From assembly GCA_910584825.1 (NCBI GenBank), contig CAJUCI010000008.1:1-64000 (forward strand): DNA of 64,000 nucleotides, in the 5' to 3' direction. The notes beneath the pieces are model-generated. The model was not told where the DNA came from. It saw only the letters and a program-made list of their open reading frames with translations, and did not search any database. Source of the stretch: an uncultured Duncaniella sp. (GTDB taxonomy: Bacteria; Bacteroidota; Bacteroidia; Bacteroidales; Muribaculaceae). Positions 27,820 to 36,192 of this stretch are shown one piece after another; position 1 is the first letter of the stretch, and the number at the start of each line of letters is the position of its first letter. The position numbers and the translations under genes are program-made.

Positions 27820-28695
27820 TTATCTTACACCACGGTTTTTGAACAGTGCCATCAGTGCGCGGGCAAAGTCCTCGTCGGTGGCGATTGACGCGAGGTCGAC
27901 CCTGCTCTTGCTGAGAGCCTCGGTCATGGCCTGCTGACGCTCGTACCACCACTTGCTGTAGGCCTGGCGGGTGGAGCGCGACGAGGTGTCAATCCAGCCG
28001 GTGCTGCCGGTCTCGAGGTCGGTGACGCGCATCAGGCCGATGTCGGGGAGCGATGTGTCGCGCTTGTCATAGACCTGGATGGCGATGATGTCATGCTTGT
28101 TGGAGGCTACCTGCAGCTGGCGCGAGTAGTCGTGGCGGTCGATGAAGTCGGATATGAGGAATGTCGTGCACCGCTTCTTGAGCGCGTCGGTCATGTAGCG
28201 GAGTGCCACGCCGATGTCGGTGCCGGGATTCTCGGGGGTGAAGTCGATGAGTTCGCGTATGATGAGCAGGATGTGCTTCTTGCCCTTCTTCGGGGGGATG
28301 AACTTCTCGATTTTGTCGGAGAAGAAGATGACACCGATTTTGTCATTGTTGGTGATGGCCGAGTAGGCTATCGTGGCGGCAATCTCGGCTATCATCTCAC
28401 GCTTGTCCTCGCCGACGGCTCCGAAGAGGCGGCTCCGCGACATGTCGACAAGCAGCATGACGGTAAGCTCACGCTCCTCCTCGTAGACCTTGACGTAAGG
28501 GCGGTTGTGGCGTGCGGTGACATTCCAGTCGATGTCGCGTACATCGTCGCCATACTGGTACTCCCTGACCTCGGCAAAGGTCATGCCTCGGCCCTTAAAG
28601 GCTGTGTGGTACTCTCCGGCAAAGATGTTCTGCGAGAGTCCGCGAGTCTTTATGTCGATTTTGCGTACTTTCTTAAGGAGTTCGTTGGCTTCCAT
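27820..28695 (-). CDS. DUF58 domain protein of the Bat operon
   Basis: A 291-residue cytoplasmic protein of the DUF58 family, which is a divergent vWA-like fold. The signature is GMTFAEVREYQYGDDVRDID followed by WNVTARHNRPYVKVYEEERE, then LLVDMSRSRLFG in place of the metal site. DUF58 genes regularly follow moxR genes, and here the gene starts 42 bp after the moxR stop. Inference: the MoxR ATPase acts on this protein or on the vWA proteins it accompanies. Confidence 0.92.
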   Translation of the reverse strand: MEANELLKKVRKIDIKTRGLSQNIFAGEYHTAFKGRGMTFAEVREYQYGDDVRDIDWNVTARHNRPYVKVYEEERELTVMLLVDMSRSRLFGAVGEDKREMIAEIAATIAYSAITNNDKIGVIFFSDKIEKFIPPKKGKKHILLIIRELIDFTPENPGTDIGVALRYMTDALKKRCTTFLISDFIDRHDYSRQLQVASNKHDIIAIQVYDKRDTSLPDIGLMRVTDLETGSTGWIDTSSRSTRQAYSKWWYERQQAMTEALSKSRVDLASIATDEDFARALMALFKNRGVR

Positions 28696-28737
28696 GATTT
28701 ATGCGAAACGCTTGTGTCGGTAGAGGGGTTGGTGTGA

Positions 28738-29733
28738 TTAGGGCACTTCGACCTTGTCGAGAATCTCCGAGATAATCTGGTCGGTAGTGATGTTGTTGGC
28801 CTCGGCCTCGTAGGTGAGTCCGATGCGGTGGCGGAGCACATCGTGGCAGACGGCGCGCACATCCTCGGGGATGACGTAGCCGCGCGAGCGGAGGAATGCG
28901 TAGGCGCGTGCGGCGCGGGCCATGCCGATGGATGCACGGGGCGATGCTCCGAAGCTTATCATGCCGGCGAGGTCCTTGAGACCGTAGTCTGACGGATTAC
29001 GTGTGGCGAAGACGATGTCAACGATGTAACGCTCAATCTTCTCGTCGAGATAAATCTTCTCGACAATCTTCTGCACCTCGGTGATTTCCGAGGGGCGGAG
29101 CAGAGGCTGGACGTGCTTGCGCTCGCCGCTGATGTTCTGACGGATGATTATCTTCTCCTCCTCCTTGGTGGGGTAGCCGATGATGACTTTGAGAAGGAAA
29201 CGGTCTACCTGCGCCTCGGGGAGGGGATAGGTGCCTTCCTGCTCGATGGGGTTCTGAGTGGCCATTACGAGGAAGGGCTCCTGGAGGGTGAAGGTCTCGT
29301 CGCCGATGGTGACCTGACGCTCCTGCATGGCCTCGAGAAGCGCGCTCTGCACCTTGGCGGGAGCACGGTTAATCTCGTCGGCGAGGACGAAGTTGGCGAA
29401 GATGGGGCCTTTCTTTATCTGGAACTGCTCCTTCTGGATGCTGTAAATCATTGTGCCGGTCACGTCGGCGGGAAGGAGGTCGGGGGTAAACTGGATACGG
29501 CTGTATTTGGCGTCAATCACCTGTGCGAGGGTCTTGATGGCGAGGGTCTTTGCCAGACCGGGCACACCCTCGAGAAGTATGTGGCCGTTGGAGAGGAGTG
29601 CGATGAGCAGGGAGTCGACAAGATGTTTCTGACCAACGATTGTCTGGTCCATCCCTTGAGTGACCAGATTGATAAAGTTGCTCTTGCTTGCAACGAGGTC
29701 GTTGAGCTCTCTTATGTTAACAGTTTCGCTCAT
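28738..29733 (-). CDS. MoxR-family AAA+ ATPase
   Basis: First gene of the Bat operon. The 331-residue protein has the AAA_3 core: Walker A LLEGVPGLAKTLAI (about 54-67), Walker B FVLADEINRAPAKVQSALLE (about 114-133), sensor 1 MATQNPIEQEGTYPLPEAQ, and the C-terminal lid. MoxR ATPases act as chaperones that help vWA proteins assemble or activate. The order moxR, DUF58, membrane protein, vWA, vWA, TPR, BatD, TPR is the classic Bacteroidetes arrangement. A -7-like TAACTTTG lies about 60 nt upstream. Confidence 0.95.
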   Translation of the reverse strand: MSETVNIRELNDLVASKSNFINLVTQGMDQTIVGQKHLVDSLLIALLSNGHILLEGVPGLAKTLAIKTLAQVIDAKYSRIQFTPDLLPADVTGTMIYSIQKEQFQIKKGPIFANFVLADEINRAPAKVQSALLEAMQERQVTIGDETFTLQEPFLVMATQNPIEQEGTYPLPEAQVDRFLLKVIIGYPTKEEEKIIIRQNISGERKHVQPLLRPSEITEVQKIVEKIYLDEKIERYIVDIVFATRNPSDYGLKDLAGMISFGASPRASIGMARAARAYAFLRSRGYVIPEDVRAVCHDVLRHRIGLTYEAEANNITTDQIISEILDKVEVP

Positions 29734-29789
29734 AGTGTGGTGTGGATAGATATGGTATTTATAGTTGTTTAAGTCGAGTATTCGGAATA

Positions 29790-29797
29790 CAAAGTTA
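29790..29797 (-). promoter_or_regulatory. Possible -7 element for the Bat operon
   Basis: On the minus strand TAACTTTG matches TAnnTTTG, about 57 nt before the moxR start. The expected -33 element is weak, so this is tentative. Confidence 0.4.
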
Positions 29798-29881
29798 TAA
29801 ATTATAACAAATAATATGTGAAAACGCTGTGTTAATTTTAGCTATTTTTCCTTTAATTACGTAAGTTTTATAAATAAAACG

Positions 29882-29925
29882 AGGGTGTGTCTCAGCTCCG
29901 GGTAACGGATATAAAGACACACCCT
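29882..29925 (-). terminator. Terminator after the HU-LysM gene
   Basis: An 11-bp stem (AGGGTGTGTCT and its complement) with a 22-nt loop, followed on the minus strand by CGTTTTATTT. It separates the HU genes from the Bat operon. Confidence 0.7.
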
Positions 29926-29961
29926 GTGTTGTGGTAAAGAATGTCAGATACGGGGGCTGAA

Positions 29962-31341
29962 TCAGCGCGGGTACTTGGCGAGTATCTTTCCTGCCTTTTC
30001 GTTGGCGGCCTTGATGCTCGCCTGGCTGGAGGCGTTTATGCCGTATTTTTCGGCGGGGGGAATTACGAGAACGAGACCGGGACCTACGCGGTTGGGATTG
30101 GCGATTTTGGCCTTGTTTTCCTCATAGATGTAGACCCAGAAACATTTGTTGCCGTAGTGCTTCTTGGCCATGTCATTGAGCAGGTAGCCGGGGCGCACGG
30201 TGTCTTTCACCACGGCCTTGGGTTCGGGCTTGCTTTCATGCTCGGGAGCAGGTGCAGGGGTGGCTGCGGGGGCCTGGACAGCCTGAGCGGTCTGCTCGGC
30301 GGCAGGTGCCGCTGTGGCTGTGGTGTCGGCCTTCGGCTCGGCGGCGGTCAATGCGGCGGCTTCGGCCATGATGGCTTCGAGGCTGTCGGCGTCGTCGGTC
30401 TCACTTTCGGTCACGACTGTCTGAGCGGGCATGGTCGGGAAGATGTAATCTATGGCAAGATATACTCCGCATGCTCCGAGTGCAAGTCCCACGAGGATGC
30501 CTATCAGGAATCCCCATCCGAATCCGGGGCCGCCACGATGGGTGTCCGGCTCGTGGTAATACTCCTCAGGCTCCTCTTCGGGGAACGATGGAGCAGGCTT
30601 GACGGGTGCCACCGGCGGCTTGACAGCGGGAGGTGTCACAGGTTTATTCTCGGCCACGGTCGCAGTCGGGGTTTCGACAGGCTTGGCTGTAGTCGGGGTT
30701 TCGACAGGTTTGGTCTCAGCCTCGGCTTCTGCTACAGTCTTTTGCTCAGTGACAGGCTCCTGTTTAGCGGCTGGTTTTACGGCAGGTTCAGCCATTGCGA
30801 CAGGCTCAGTTGCAGTCTCTTGCTCGGCTATAGGCTCAGTGACTTCGACAGCGGTGTTTTCATCAACATTTGTCTCCACGACAGCCTCAGCCTTGTCGTC
30901 ATCAACAGTGGCAACGTTATCCGTTGCTTCGATGGCATCAGGCTCTGCGACATTGGGGTTGGTGACTTCAGACGCAGTGACTTCGGATTTCGGCTCAATG
31001 GCCTCAGCCTTAACATCTTCATCGGGTTCGACGGGGGCTGTGATGGTGGATAGCTCTTCGTCAGTGAGCGTGTCGGAAAGCGTCTCAGGCTCAAAAAGGG
31101 CGAATGGTGCGTTGATGGTGTCGGCAATCTCGGCATCAGGTGTGAAGTCCACCGGGTTGGTGGCGTCGCCTGACGGTGAGAATGTGCCTATGCCCTTGAT
31201 TTTGACAGTTTCACCCTCGGTGAGTGTCTGCGCTATGAGGTCAAAGAAGTTTTTGATAAACTCCTCGGCCTCTTCAGGCGTGATGTTGCAGTTGGCAGCC
31301 AGGAGGGCGGCCAGTTCGTGAAAAGGTATCTTGCGGTTCAT
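29962..31341 (-). CDS. HU-like domain, membrane anchor and LysM-like domain in one protein
   Basis: A 459-residue protein of unusual composition. Residues 1-90 resemble an HU/IHF-type DNA-binding domain (FHELAALLAANCNITPEEAE, GETVKIKGIGTFSPSG). Residues 100-268 are an Ala/Pro/Glu/Thr/Val-rich linker with short repeats such as KPVETPT. Residues 273-300 are one strong membrane segment (FLIGILVGLALGACGVYLAI). Residues 305-380 are a second low-complexity linker, and 382-430 resemble a LysM domain (VRPGYLLNDMAKKHYGNK; WVYIYEENKAKIANPN; GLVLVIPP). Inference: the HU part faces the cytoplasm and the LysM part the cell wall, so the protein could tie DNA to the envelope. It overlaps the small HU gene by 4 bp (ATGA). 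Confidence 0.8.
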   Translation of the reverse strand: MNRKIPFHELAALLAANCNITPEEAEEFIKNFFDLIAQTLTEGETVKIKGIGTFSPSGDATNPVDFTPDAEIADTINAPFALFEPETLSDTLTDEELSTITAPVEPDEDVKAEAIEPKSEVTASEVTNPNVAEPDAIEATDNVATVDDDKAEAVVETNVDENTAVEVTEPIAEQETATEPVAMAEPAVKPAAKQEPVTEQKTVAEAEAETKPVETPTTAKPVETPTATVAENKPVTPPAVKPPVAPVKPAPSFPEEEPEEYYHEPDTHRGGPGFGWGFLIGILVGLALGACGVYLAIDYIFPTMPAQTVVTESETDDADSLEAIMAEAAALTAAEPKADTTATAAPAAEQTAQAVQAPAATPAPAPEHESKPEPKAVVKDTVRPGYLLNDMAKKHYGNKCFWVYIYEENKAKIANPNRVGPGLVLVIPPAEKYGINASSQASIKAANEKAGKILAKYPR

Positions 31342-31613
31342 CGCGACATTTTTTTACGCAGTACTACACTTGGCTGAAAACTCATCCTGATGCTCGGCGG
31401 GAGGAGGGTGCGACGTCCTGTGGCGGCGTCGGTGACAATGCTCTCGTCGGTCTTGACTGTTGAGAATGTGCCGAATCCGGGAACGGCTACCGAGTCAAGC
31501 TCGGTGCCGGTCTCGGCCATGAGTTTGCTGAACGCGTCGGTGAGAGTGGCTGTCTCTTCGGGCGAGCGTCTCAGCATCTTGGCCAGTCGGGTGTTGAAGG
31601 TTTTACTGTCCAC
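31338..31613 (-). CDS. Small HU/IHF-family DNA-binding protein
   Basis: A 91-residue protein with the size and plan of HU: two N-terminal helices (TFNTRLAKMLRRSPEETATL), the VAVPGFGTFSTVK turn that begins the beta arm, and LPPSIRMSFQPSVVLRKKM at the end. It is divergent from canonical HU; the proline at the arm tip is not obvious. It overlaps the next gene as ATGA, so the two HU-fold proteins are translationally coupled and may form heterodimers (inference). Confidence 0.85.
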   Translation of the reverse strand: MDSKTFNTRLAKMLRRSPEETATLTDAFSKLMAETGTELDSVAVPGFGTFSTVKTDESIVTDAATGRRTLLPPSIRMSFQPSVVLRKKMSR

Positions 31614-31642
31614 TTATTGATAATTAGCAGATTGTTGATTCA

Positions 31643-31685
31643 TGAAGCTGTGTCATAATTGTGTCTTAATTATGACACAGCTTCA
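31643..31685 (-). terminator. 18-bp perfect hairpin between proS and the HU gene
   Basis: TGAAGCTGTGTCATAATT pairs perfectly with its complement around a 7-nt loop (31661-31667). It lies 23 bp after the proS stop and 30 bp before the HU start. There is no long T tract, so it could also be an RNA-processing or stabilising element. Confidence 0.55.
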
Positions 31686-31707
31686 TTGGCAATCCTGGGA
31701 TTGTAGA

Positions 31708-33189
31708 TTAATAGTTGCGGGCGAAGATTACGCGCTGGGCTGACGGACGGCCTGTCACCATACATACGCCGGGGGTCTTGTCGCCCTCGAGGGGGATGCA
31801 GCGGATTGTGGCCTTGGTCTCTTCCTTGATTTTCTCCTCGGTCTCGGGAGTACCGTCCCAGTGGGCGAGGATGAAGCCGCCCTTCTCGATTTCGACCTTG
31901 AACTCGTCATAGGTCTCGACGGTGCGGGTCATCGAGTCGCGGTGAGCGAGGGCCTTCTGATAGATATTGGCCTGAATCTCTTCGAGGAGGTCCTTGCAAT
32001 ACTGTGCGATGCCTTCGAGGGGGGCTACATGCTTCTCGAGGGTGTCGCGGCGCATTACCTCGACTGTGCCGTTCTCGATGTCGCGTGCGCCGATGGCGAG
32101 ACGCACGGGCACACCCTTGAGCTCGTAGTCGGCAAACTTGAAGCCGGGTCGCTTGTTGTCGGCGTCGTCAAACTTCACGCTCACGCCGAGTGCGCGGAGG
32201 TCGTTGACGATGGGGGCGACGGCGTCGGCTATGAGCGACTTCTGGTCGTCGTTCTTGTAGATGGGCACGATGACCACCTGGATGGGTGCGAGGTGGGGAG
32301 GGAGCACGAGGCCGTTGTCGTCGGAGTGGGTCATGATGAGTGCGCCCATCAGGCGGGTCGACACGCCCCATGAGTTGGCCCATACGTATTCGGGCTTGTT
32401 CTCCTTGTTGACGAATGTCACGTCGAACGCCTTGGCGAAGTTCTGGCCGAGGTTGTGCGATGTGCCTGACTGCAGGGCCTTGCCGTCCTGCATCATGGCC
32501 TCGATGGTGTAGGTGTTGAGTGCGCCGGCGAAACGCTCGTTGGCACTCTTGACGCCCTTGATTACGGGCATGGCCATGTATTTCTCGGCAAAGTCGGCAT
32601 AGAGGTTAATCATCTGCACGGTGCGGGCCTCTGACTCCTCGGCTGTGGCGTGGGCGCAGTGGCCCTCCTGCCAGAGGAATTCGGCGGTGCGGAGGAACAT
32701 GCGTGTGCGCATCTCCCAGCGCATCACGTTGGCCCACTGGTTGCAGAGCACAGGCAGGTCGCGATAGGAGTGAATCCAGTTCTTGTAGGTGCCCCAGATG
32801 ATGGTCTCGGATGTGGGGCGGATGATAAGCTCCTCCTCGAGACGTGCGTCGGGGTCGACGACTACGCCGGTGCCGTTGGGGTCGTTCTTGAGACGGTAGT
32901 GTGTCACGACGGCACACTCCTTGGCAAAGCCCTCGACATGCTCGGCCTCACGGCACAGGAATGACTTGGGTATGAGCAGGGGGAAGTAGGCGTTCTGCAC
33001 GCCTGTCTGCTTGAACATTTCGTCAAGGGTGCGCTGCATCTTCTCCCAAATGGCATAGCCATAGGGTTTGATTACCATACATCCTCTTACCGCCGACTGC
33101 TCGGCGAGGTCAGCCTTGACCACGAGGTCGTTATACCACTGCGAGTAGTTTTCGCTACGCTTTGTGAGGTCTTTGAGTTCTTTAGCCAT
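31708..33189 (-). CDS. proS: Prolyl-tRNA synthetase
   Basis: Charges tRNA-Pro with proline. The 493-residue protein is the shorter 'eukaryote/archaeon-like' ProRS without the bacterial editing insert. Class II motifs are visible: motif 1 region (MVIKPYGYAIWEKMQRTLDEMF), motif 2 (FLWQEGHCAHATAEES with LIIRPTSETIIWGT before it) and motif 3 (MGALIMTHSDDNGLVLPP). An anticodon-binding domain follows, and the C-terminus ends VIFARNY, a Tyr-terminated tail typical of this form. It is 27 bp downstream of the OmpA-like gene. Confidence 0.96.
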   Translation of the reverse strand: MAKELKDLTKRSENYSQWYNDLVVKADLAEQSAVRGCMVIKPYGYAIWEKMQRTLDEMFKQTGVQNAYFPLLIPKSFLCREAEHVEGFAKECAVVTHYRLKNDPNGTGVVVDPDARLEEELIIRPTSETIIWGTYKNWIHSYRDLPVLCNQWANVMRWEMRTRMFLRTAEFLWQEGHCAHATAEESEARTVQMINLYADFAEKYMAMPVIKGVKSANERFAGALNTYTIEAMMQDGKALQSGTSHNLGQNFAKAFDVTFVNKENKPEYVWANSWGVSTRLMGALIMTHSDDNGLVLPPHLAPIQVVIVPIYKNDDQKSLIADAVAPIVNDLRALGVSVKFDDADNKRPGFKFADYELKGVPVRLAIGARDIENGTVEVMRRDTLEKHVAPLEGIAQYCKDLLEEIQANIYQKALAHRDSMTRTVETYDEFKVEIEKGGFILAHWDGTPETEEKIKEETKATIRCIPLEGDKTPGVCMVTGRPSAQRVIFARNY

Positions 33190-33216
33190 TGCTTATTATA
33201 ATGCTTGATTATTTTT

Positions 33217-33861
33217 TTATCTGAGAAGCCCTTTGTGGGCGTTGGTTATCATCTTTGGGCCGGGGATGAGATATATCTCCACACGGCGGTTGGCCGCACG
33301 TCCCTTGCGTGAGTCGTTAGGCTCGATGGGGTCAGTGTCGCCCATCTCGTAGGGGATTACGATGAGGTCTTCGCTGACCTGCGAGAGCAGCCAGTCGTAG
33401 ACCGAGTTGTTGCGCTCGTGCGAGAGATACATGTTGTATTTCGCCGAGCCGGTGTTGTCGGTGTGGACGGCATAGACCACCTTGTACATCTCAGGGTCGC
33501 GCAGAAGCGAGATGATTGGGCCGAACTTGCCGGGTGCCGAGGGGGAGAGGAGTGTGTCGTTGGGGAGAAAGAGGTCGTCGGACGGGAGCGTGACGAGCAC
33601 CACTTCGTCGTCACGCATCATGTCGACGATATATCCGCGTTTGGCCAGGTTGTGGCCCACACGCTTCATGTAGTTGCTCACGGCCACGTGTTCGCCCGAG
33701 CCTACGGCGGGGGTGAGGAGGTTCTGCTCAAGGTCCATGTCCATGAAGGCCGACTCTTCGTAGCCCTTGTAGGGGTCGGTGTAGTCTTTCTTGGCCGACA
33801 CGGTGAACGCGCCGGGGAGCATGAGAGCCGCGAGAGTGAGGAGTAATAGGATGCGTTTCAT
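33217..33861 (-). CDS. OmpA-like (peptidoglycan-associated) domain protein
   Basis: A 214-residue exported protein. A signal peptide (MKRILLLLTLAALMLPGAFT) is followed by a domain with the OmpA C-terminal plan: YMKRVGHNLAKRGYIVDMMR, a TLLSPSAPGKFGPIISLLRD helix, VVYAVHTDNTGSAKYNMYLS with HTDN in the peptidoglycan-contact position, and NDSRKGRAANRRVEIYLIPG at the end. In the OmpA family the Asp and Arg of these motifs bind diaminopimelate; both seem present. Probably periplasmic or outer-membrane associated. It lies between a small acidic gene and proS on one strand. Confidence 0.8.
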   Translation of the reverse strand: MKRILLLLTLAALMLPGAFTVSAKKDYTDPYKGYEESAFMDMDLEQNLLTPAVGSGEHVAVSNYMKRVGHNLAKRGYIVDMMRDDEVVLVTLPSDDLFLPNDTLLSPSAPGKFGPIISLLRDPEMYKVVYAVHTDNTGSAKYNMYLSHERNNSVYDWLLSQVSEDLIVIPYEMGDTDPIEPNDSRKGRAANRRVEIYLIPGPKMITNAHKGLLR

Positions 33862-33894
33862 TCTTTGTCGTTATTTGTCGGGGGTATGAAGGGG

Positions 33895-34206
33895 TCAGTC
33901 GGCAAACGGGTCGAGCGACTGTTCGTAGCGGAGCTCGGCTGCTACGAGCGGCTCCACCTCGTCGGGGCGGATGGGCGAGAGCTTGTCCTTGGCGAGCATT
34001 TTGCGCACATGGGCGGTGAGGGCGTCGACGTTGACATCCTCGTCGTCGGCCTCGGAGTCGATGTCGAGCAGTCCGCTTTCGTCATACCAGTCCCATATTA
34101 TGTCGATGACATTGAGCAGCTCGTCGTCGTTGCATCGGGCCGAAGCCTCGGGCGACAGTGCCGCGCGCATGGCCTTGACGGCCTCTTTTTCATCAAATTC
34201 TTTCAT
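33895..34206 (-). CDS. Small acidic protein of unknown function
   Basis: A 103-residue, strongly acidic, mostly helical protein (EEAVKAMRAAL-like start; DELLNVIDIIWDWYDESGLL; DEDVNVDALTAHVRKMLAKD). I do not recognise a family. The ATG overlaps the rimM stop as ATGA, so translation is coupled, and it is conserved enough in codon use to be a real gene. Its acidic surface and place between rimM and an OmpA-like gene give no clear clue. Confidence 0.7.
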   Translation of the reverse strand: MKEFDEKEAVKAMRAALSPEASARCNDDELLNVIDIIWDWYDESGLLDIDSEADDEDVNVDALTAHVRKMLAKDKLSPIRPDEVEPLVAAELRYEQSLDPFAD

Positions 34207-34748
34207 TCTTCGGGTCGGGAATTTAAGTCGATAATGCCTTCGGGGAGCGAGGTGTGGAGGGTGTGGCTGTCGGCGTCGACCTCGTCGATATACTCGTCGG
34301 CCACGGGGATGTAGACCTCCTCGCCTGACGGGGTGGTCACGATGAGGAGCAGATTGGCGGTCGAGTCGTTGTAGTCGGTAATCTCGCCCACTGTGCCGGC
34401 CTCGGAGTCGACGAGGGTGTAGCCGATGAGGTCGGAGATGTAGAATCCGTCCTCGCCATCCTCGTCATCGTCGGGAATGTCGCTGTCGAGCAGATAGAAG
34501 GGACGGCCTGTGAGCGTGCGCGCCTTAGGCTCGGAGTCGATGCCGTCGATGGTGATGAGACATGTCTCGGCGGTCTTGGGACGCACTGACGAGATGAAGA
34601 ACGGCACGAAGATGCCGTCAATCTCCATGACGATGCACTTGACCGCAGACAGGTCTACGTCAAAGTCGAGCGTGGCCGAGATTTCTCCCTTGATGCCGTG
34701 AGGCTTGTTGAACACTCCGGCCTCGGTGATGTCAGTGCGCAGTATCAT
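34203..34748 (-). CDS. rimM: Ribosome maturation factor RimM
   Basis: Needed for maturation of the 30S subunit head and binds S19. The 181-residue protein has the N-terminal RimM barrel (AGVFNKPHGIKGEISATLDF) and a PRC-barrel-like C-terminus (YISDLIGYTLVDSEAGTVGE; EEVYIPVADEYIDEVD). In many bacteria rimM lies with trmD and rplS, but in Bacteroidetes it often sits elsewhere. The start codon shares one base with the stop of the DUF4290 gene (TGATG), so the two are coupled. Confidence 0.9.
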   Translation of the reverse strand: MILRTDITEAGVFNKPHGIKGEISATLDFDVDLSAVKCIVMEIDGIFVPFFISSVRPKTAETCLITIDGIDSEPKARTLTGRPFYLLDSDIPDDDEDGEDGFYISDLIGYTLVDSEAGTVGEITDYNDSTANLLLIVTTPSGEEVYIPVADEYIDEVDADSHTLHTSLPEGIIDLNSRPEE

Positions 34749-35338
34749 CAGCGTTTCTTCTTTTTCTTGCCTGTGGGGGGCGGTGCTATAATCTTGAACT
34801 CGTGCAGACGGGTGGTCTCGGGGTCGATGCGGAGCATGCCGTGGGAATACTCGGCGAGGTCCTTGAAGATTTTGGCGTCGTCCACGCTGTCCTTGTTGAC
34901 GGCGAGGAGGAGTTTCTTCATGTGGTTGGCCACGAGGTTGACCAGCTCGTCACGCTCGGGGCCTTCGGGCATCTCCATAGCCTTGGCTATAATCAGCTCG
35001 ACATCCTTGCCGTAGTGGCGGTAGCGGATGTGACGGCCGGGATATGGCACCTTCTCGGGACGCGACGAGTACTTGTCGGGGGCCGACACTTCGACGGGAT
35101 AGTCGATGTCGAGCTTGAAGCCGCTCATGTAGGCAAGATGGTCCCAGAGTATCTGCTTCCAGTCCTCCTGCTCCTTGACCTTGGGCTGTATGCGGGCCAT
35201 CGTGCTGATGATGGAGTAGGCGCAGCGTGTGCGCTCCTCGCGGTCAGGGATGCTGACGCAGTGGTCGACCATGCGCTGCACGGCCCTGCCGTATTCGGGT
35301 AGGATGAGACGCGGACGATGTGTGTTGTATGTTAACAT
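34748..35338 (-). CDS. DUF4290 family protein
   Basis: A 196-residue cytoplasmic protein matching the DUF4290 family (LTYNTHRPRLILPEYGRAVQ; ILWDHLAYMSGFKLDIDYPV; the C-terminus ends in a basic KKKKKR-type tail). The family is restricted largely to Bacteroidetes and its function is not known; it often precedes rimM or murA. The lysine-rich tail suggests contact with RNA or ribosomes, which would fit coupling with rimM (inference). Confidence 0.85.
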   Translation of the reverse strand: MLTYNTHRPRLILPEYGRAVQRMVDHCVSIPDREERTRCAYSIISTMARIQPKVKEQEDWKQILWDHLAYMSGFKLDIDYPVEVSAPDKYSSRPEKVPYPGRHIRYRHYGKDVELIIAKAMEMPEGPERDELVNLVANHMKKLLLAVNKDSVDDAKIFKDLAEYSHGMLRIDPETTRLHEFKIIAPPPTGKKKKKR

Positions 35339-35358
35339 TCAGTGTCGGTGAGTGATTC

Positions 35359-35392
35359 AAATTGCCCGCCATTCTCTCACGGCGGGCAATTT
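35359..35392 (-). terminator. Terminator of the TetR-fabG transcript
   Basis: A perfect 12-bp stem (AAATTGCCCGCC and its complement) with a 10-nt loop, 24 bp after the fabG stop. The stem itself ends in TTT on the minus strand. Confidence 0.65.
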
Positions 35393-35415
35393 AATATGTG
35401 TAAAGGGGGGATGGA

Positions 35416-36162
35416 TTACATGTTCATGCCGCCGTCCACCTCGATGACCTGGCCTGACACGTAGCTTGACATGTCGGAGGCGAGGAATGTGGCGACGTTG
35501 GCGATGTCCTCGACCTGACCGGCACGACGGAGGGGAATCTTCTGGGCCCACTCCTTGCGCACGTCGTCGGGGAGAGCTGCGGTCATGGCTGTCTCGATGA
35601 AGCCGGGGGCGATGGCGTTGGCGCGGATGCCGCGTGAGCCTACCTCCTGAGCGATGCTCTTGGCCAGGGCGATGAGGCCGGCCTTGGATGCTGCGTAGTT
35701 GGCCTGACCGGCGTTGCCGTGTACGCCCACTACGGATGCCATGTTGATGATTGAGCCGTGACGCTGACGCATCATGACGGGGATCATGGCGTGGATGAAG
35801 TTGAACGCGCTCTTGAGGTTGACGGCGATTACGGCGTCCCACTGAGCCTCGCTCATCTTGAGCATGAGGCCGTCCTTGGTGATGCCGGCGTTGTTGACGA
35901 GCACGTCGATGTGGCCGAAGTCTTCCTTGACCTTAGCCACGACCTCCTCGGTCTGGGCGAAGTCGGCGGCGTTGGAGGCATAGCCTTTGGCCTTGACTCC
36001 GAGGGCCTCGATTTCCTTAACGGTGGCGGCCATGTTCTCGTCGTCGAAAAGGTCGGTGAATGCTATGTCGGCACCTTCTGAGGCGAATTTAAGGGCTATG
36101 CCTTTGCCGATGCCGCGTGAGGCACCGGTGATGAGAGCAACTTTTCCTTCAAGTAGTTTCAT
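35416..36162 (-). CDS. fabG: 3-oxoacyl-[ACP] reductase
   Basis: Reduces 3-ketoacyl-ACP with NADPH in each round of fatty acid synthesis. The 248-residue short-chain dehydrogenase has the TGASRGIGKGIA cofactor motif (about 13-24), NNAGITKDGLML, and the Ser-Tyr-Lys triad (NMASVVGVHGNAGQANYAAS then KAGL). The C-terminus YVSGQVIEVDGGMNM is typical FabG. A TetR gene starts 30 bp upstream on the same strand, and a terminator follows. fabI lies elsewhere in the window (47765). Confidence 0.94.
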   Translation of the reverse strand: MKLLEGKVALITGASRGIGKGIALKFASEGADIAFTDLFDDENMAATVKEIEALGVKAKGYASNAADFAQTEEVVAKVKEDFGHIDVLVNNAGITKDGLMLKMSEAQWDAVIAVNLKSAFNFIHAMIPVMMRQRHGSIINMASVVGVHGNAGQANYAASKAGLIALAKSIAQEVGSRGIRANAIAPGFIETAMTAALPDDVRKEWAQKIPLRRAGQVEDIANVATFLASDMSSYVSGQVIEVDGGMNM

Positions 36163-36192
36163 TTCAAGAATAGTTATTAATGGTGAGATTGT

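Noticed and set aside
29941..31053. 370-codon plus frame rich in Gly, Cys, Leu and Ser
   Set aside because: Produced by antisense reading of the Ala/Pro/Glu-rich linker of the HU-LysM gene.
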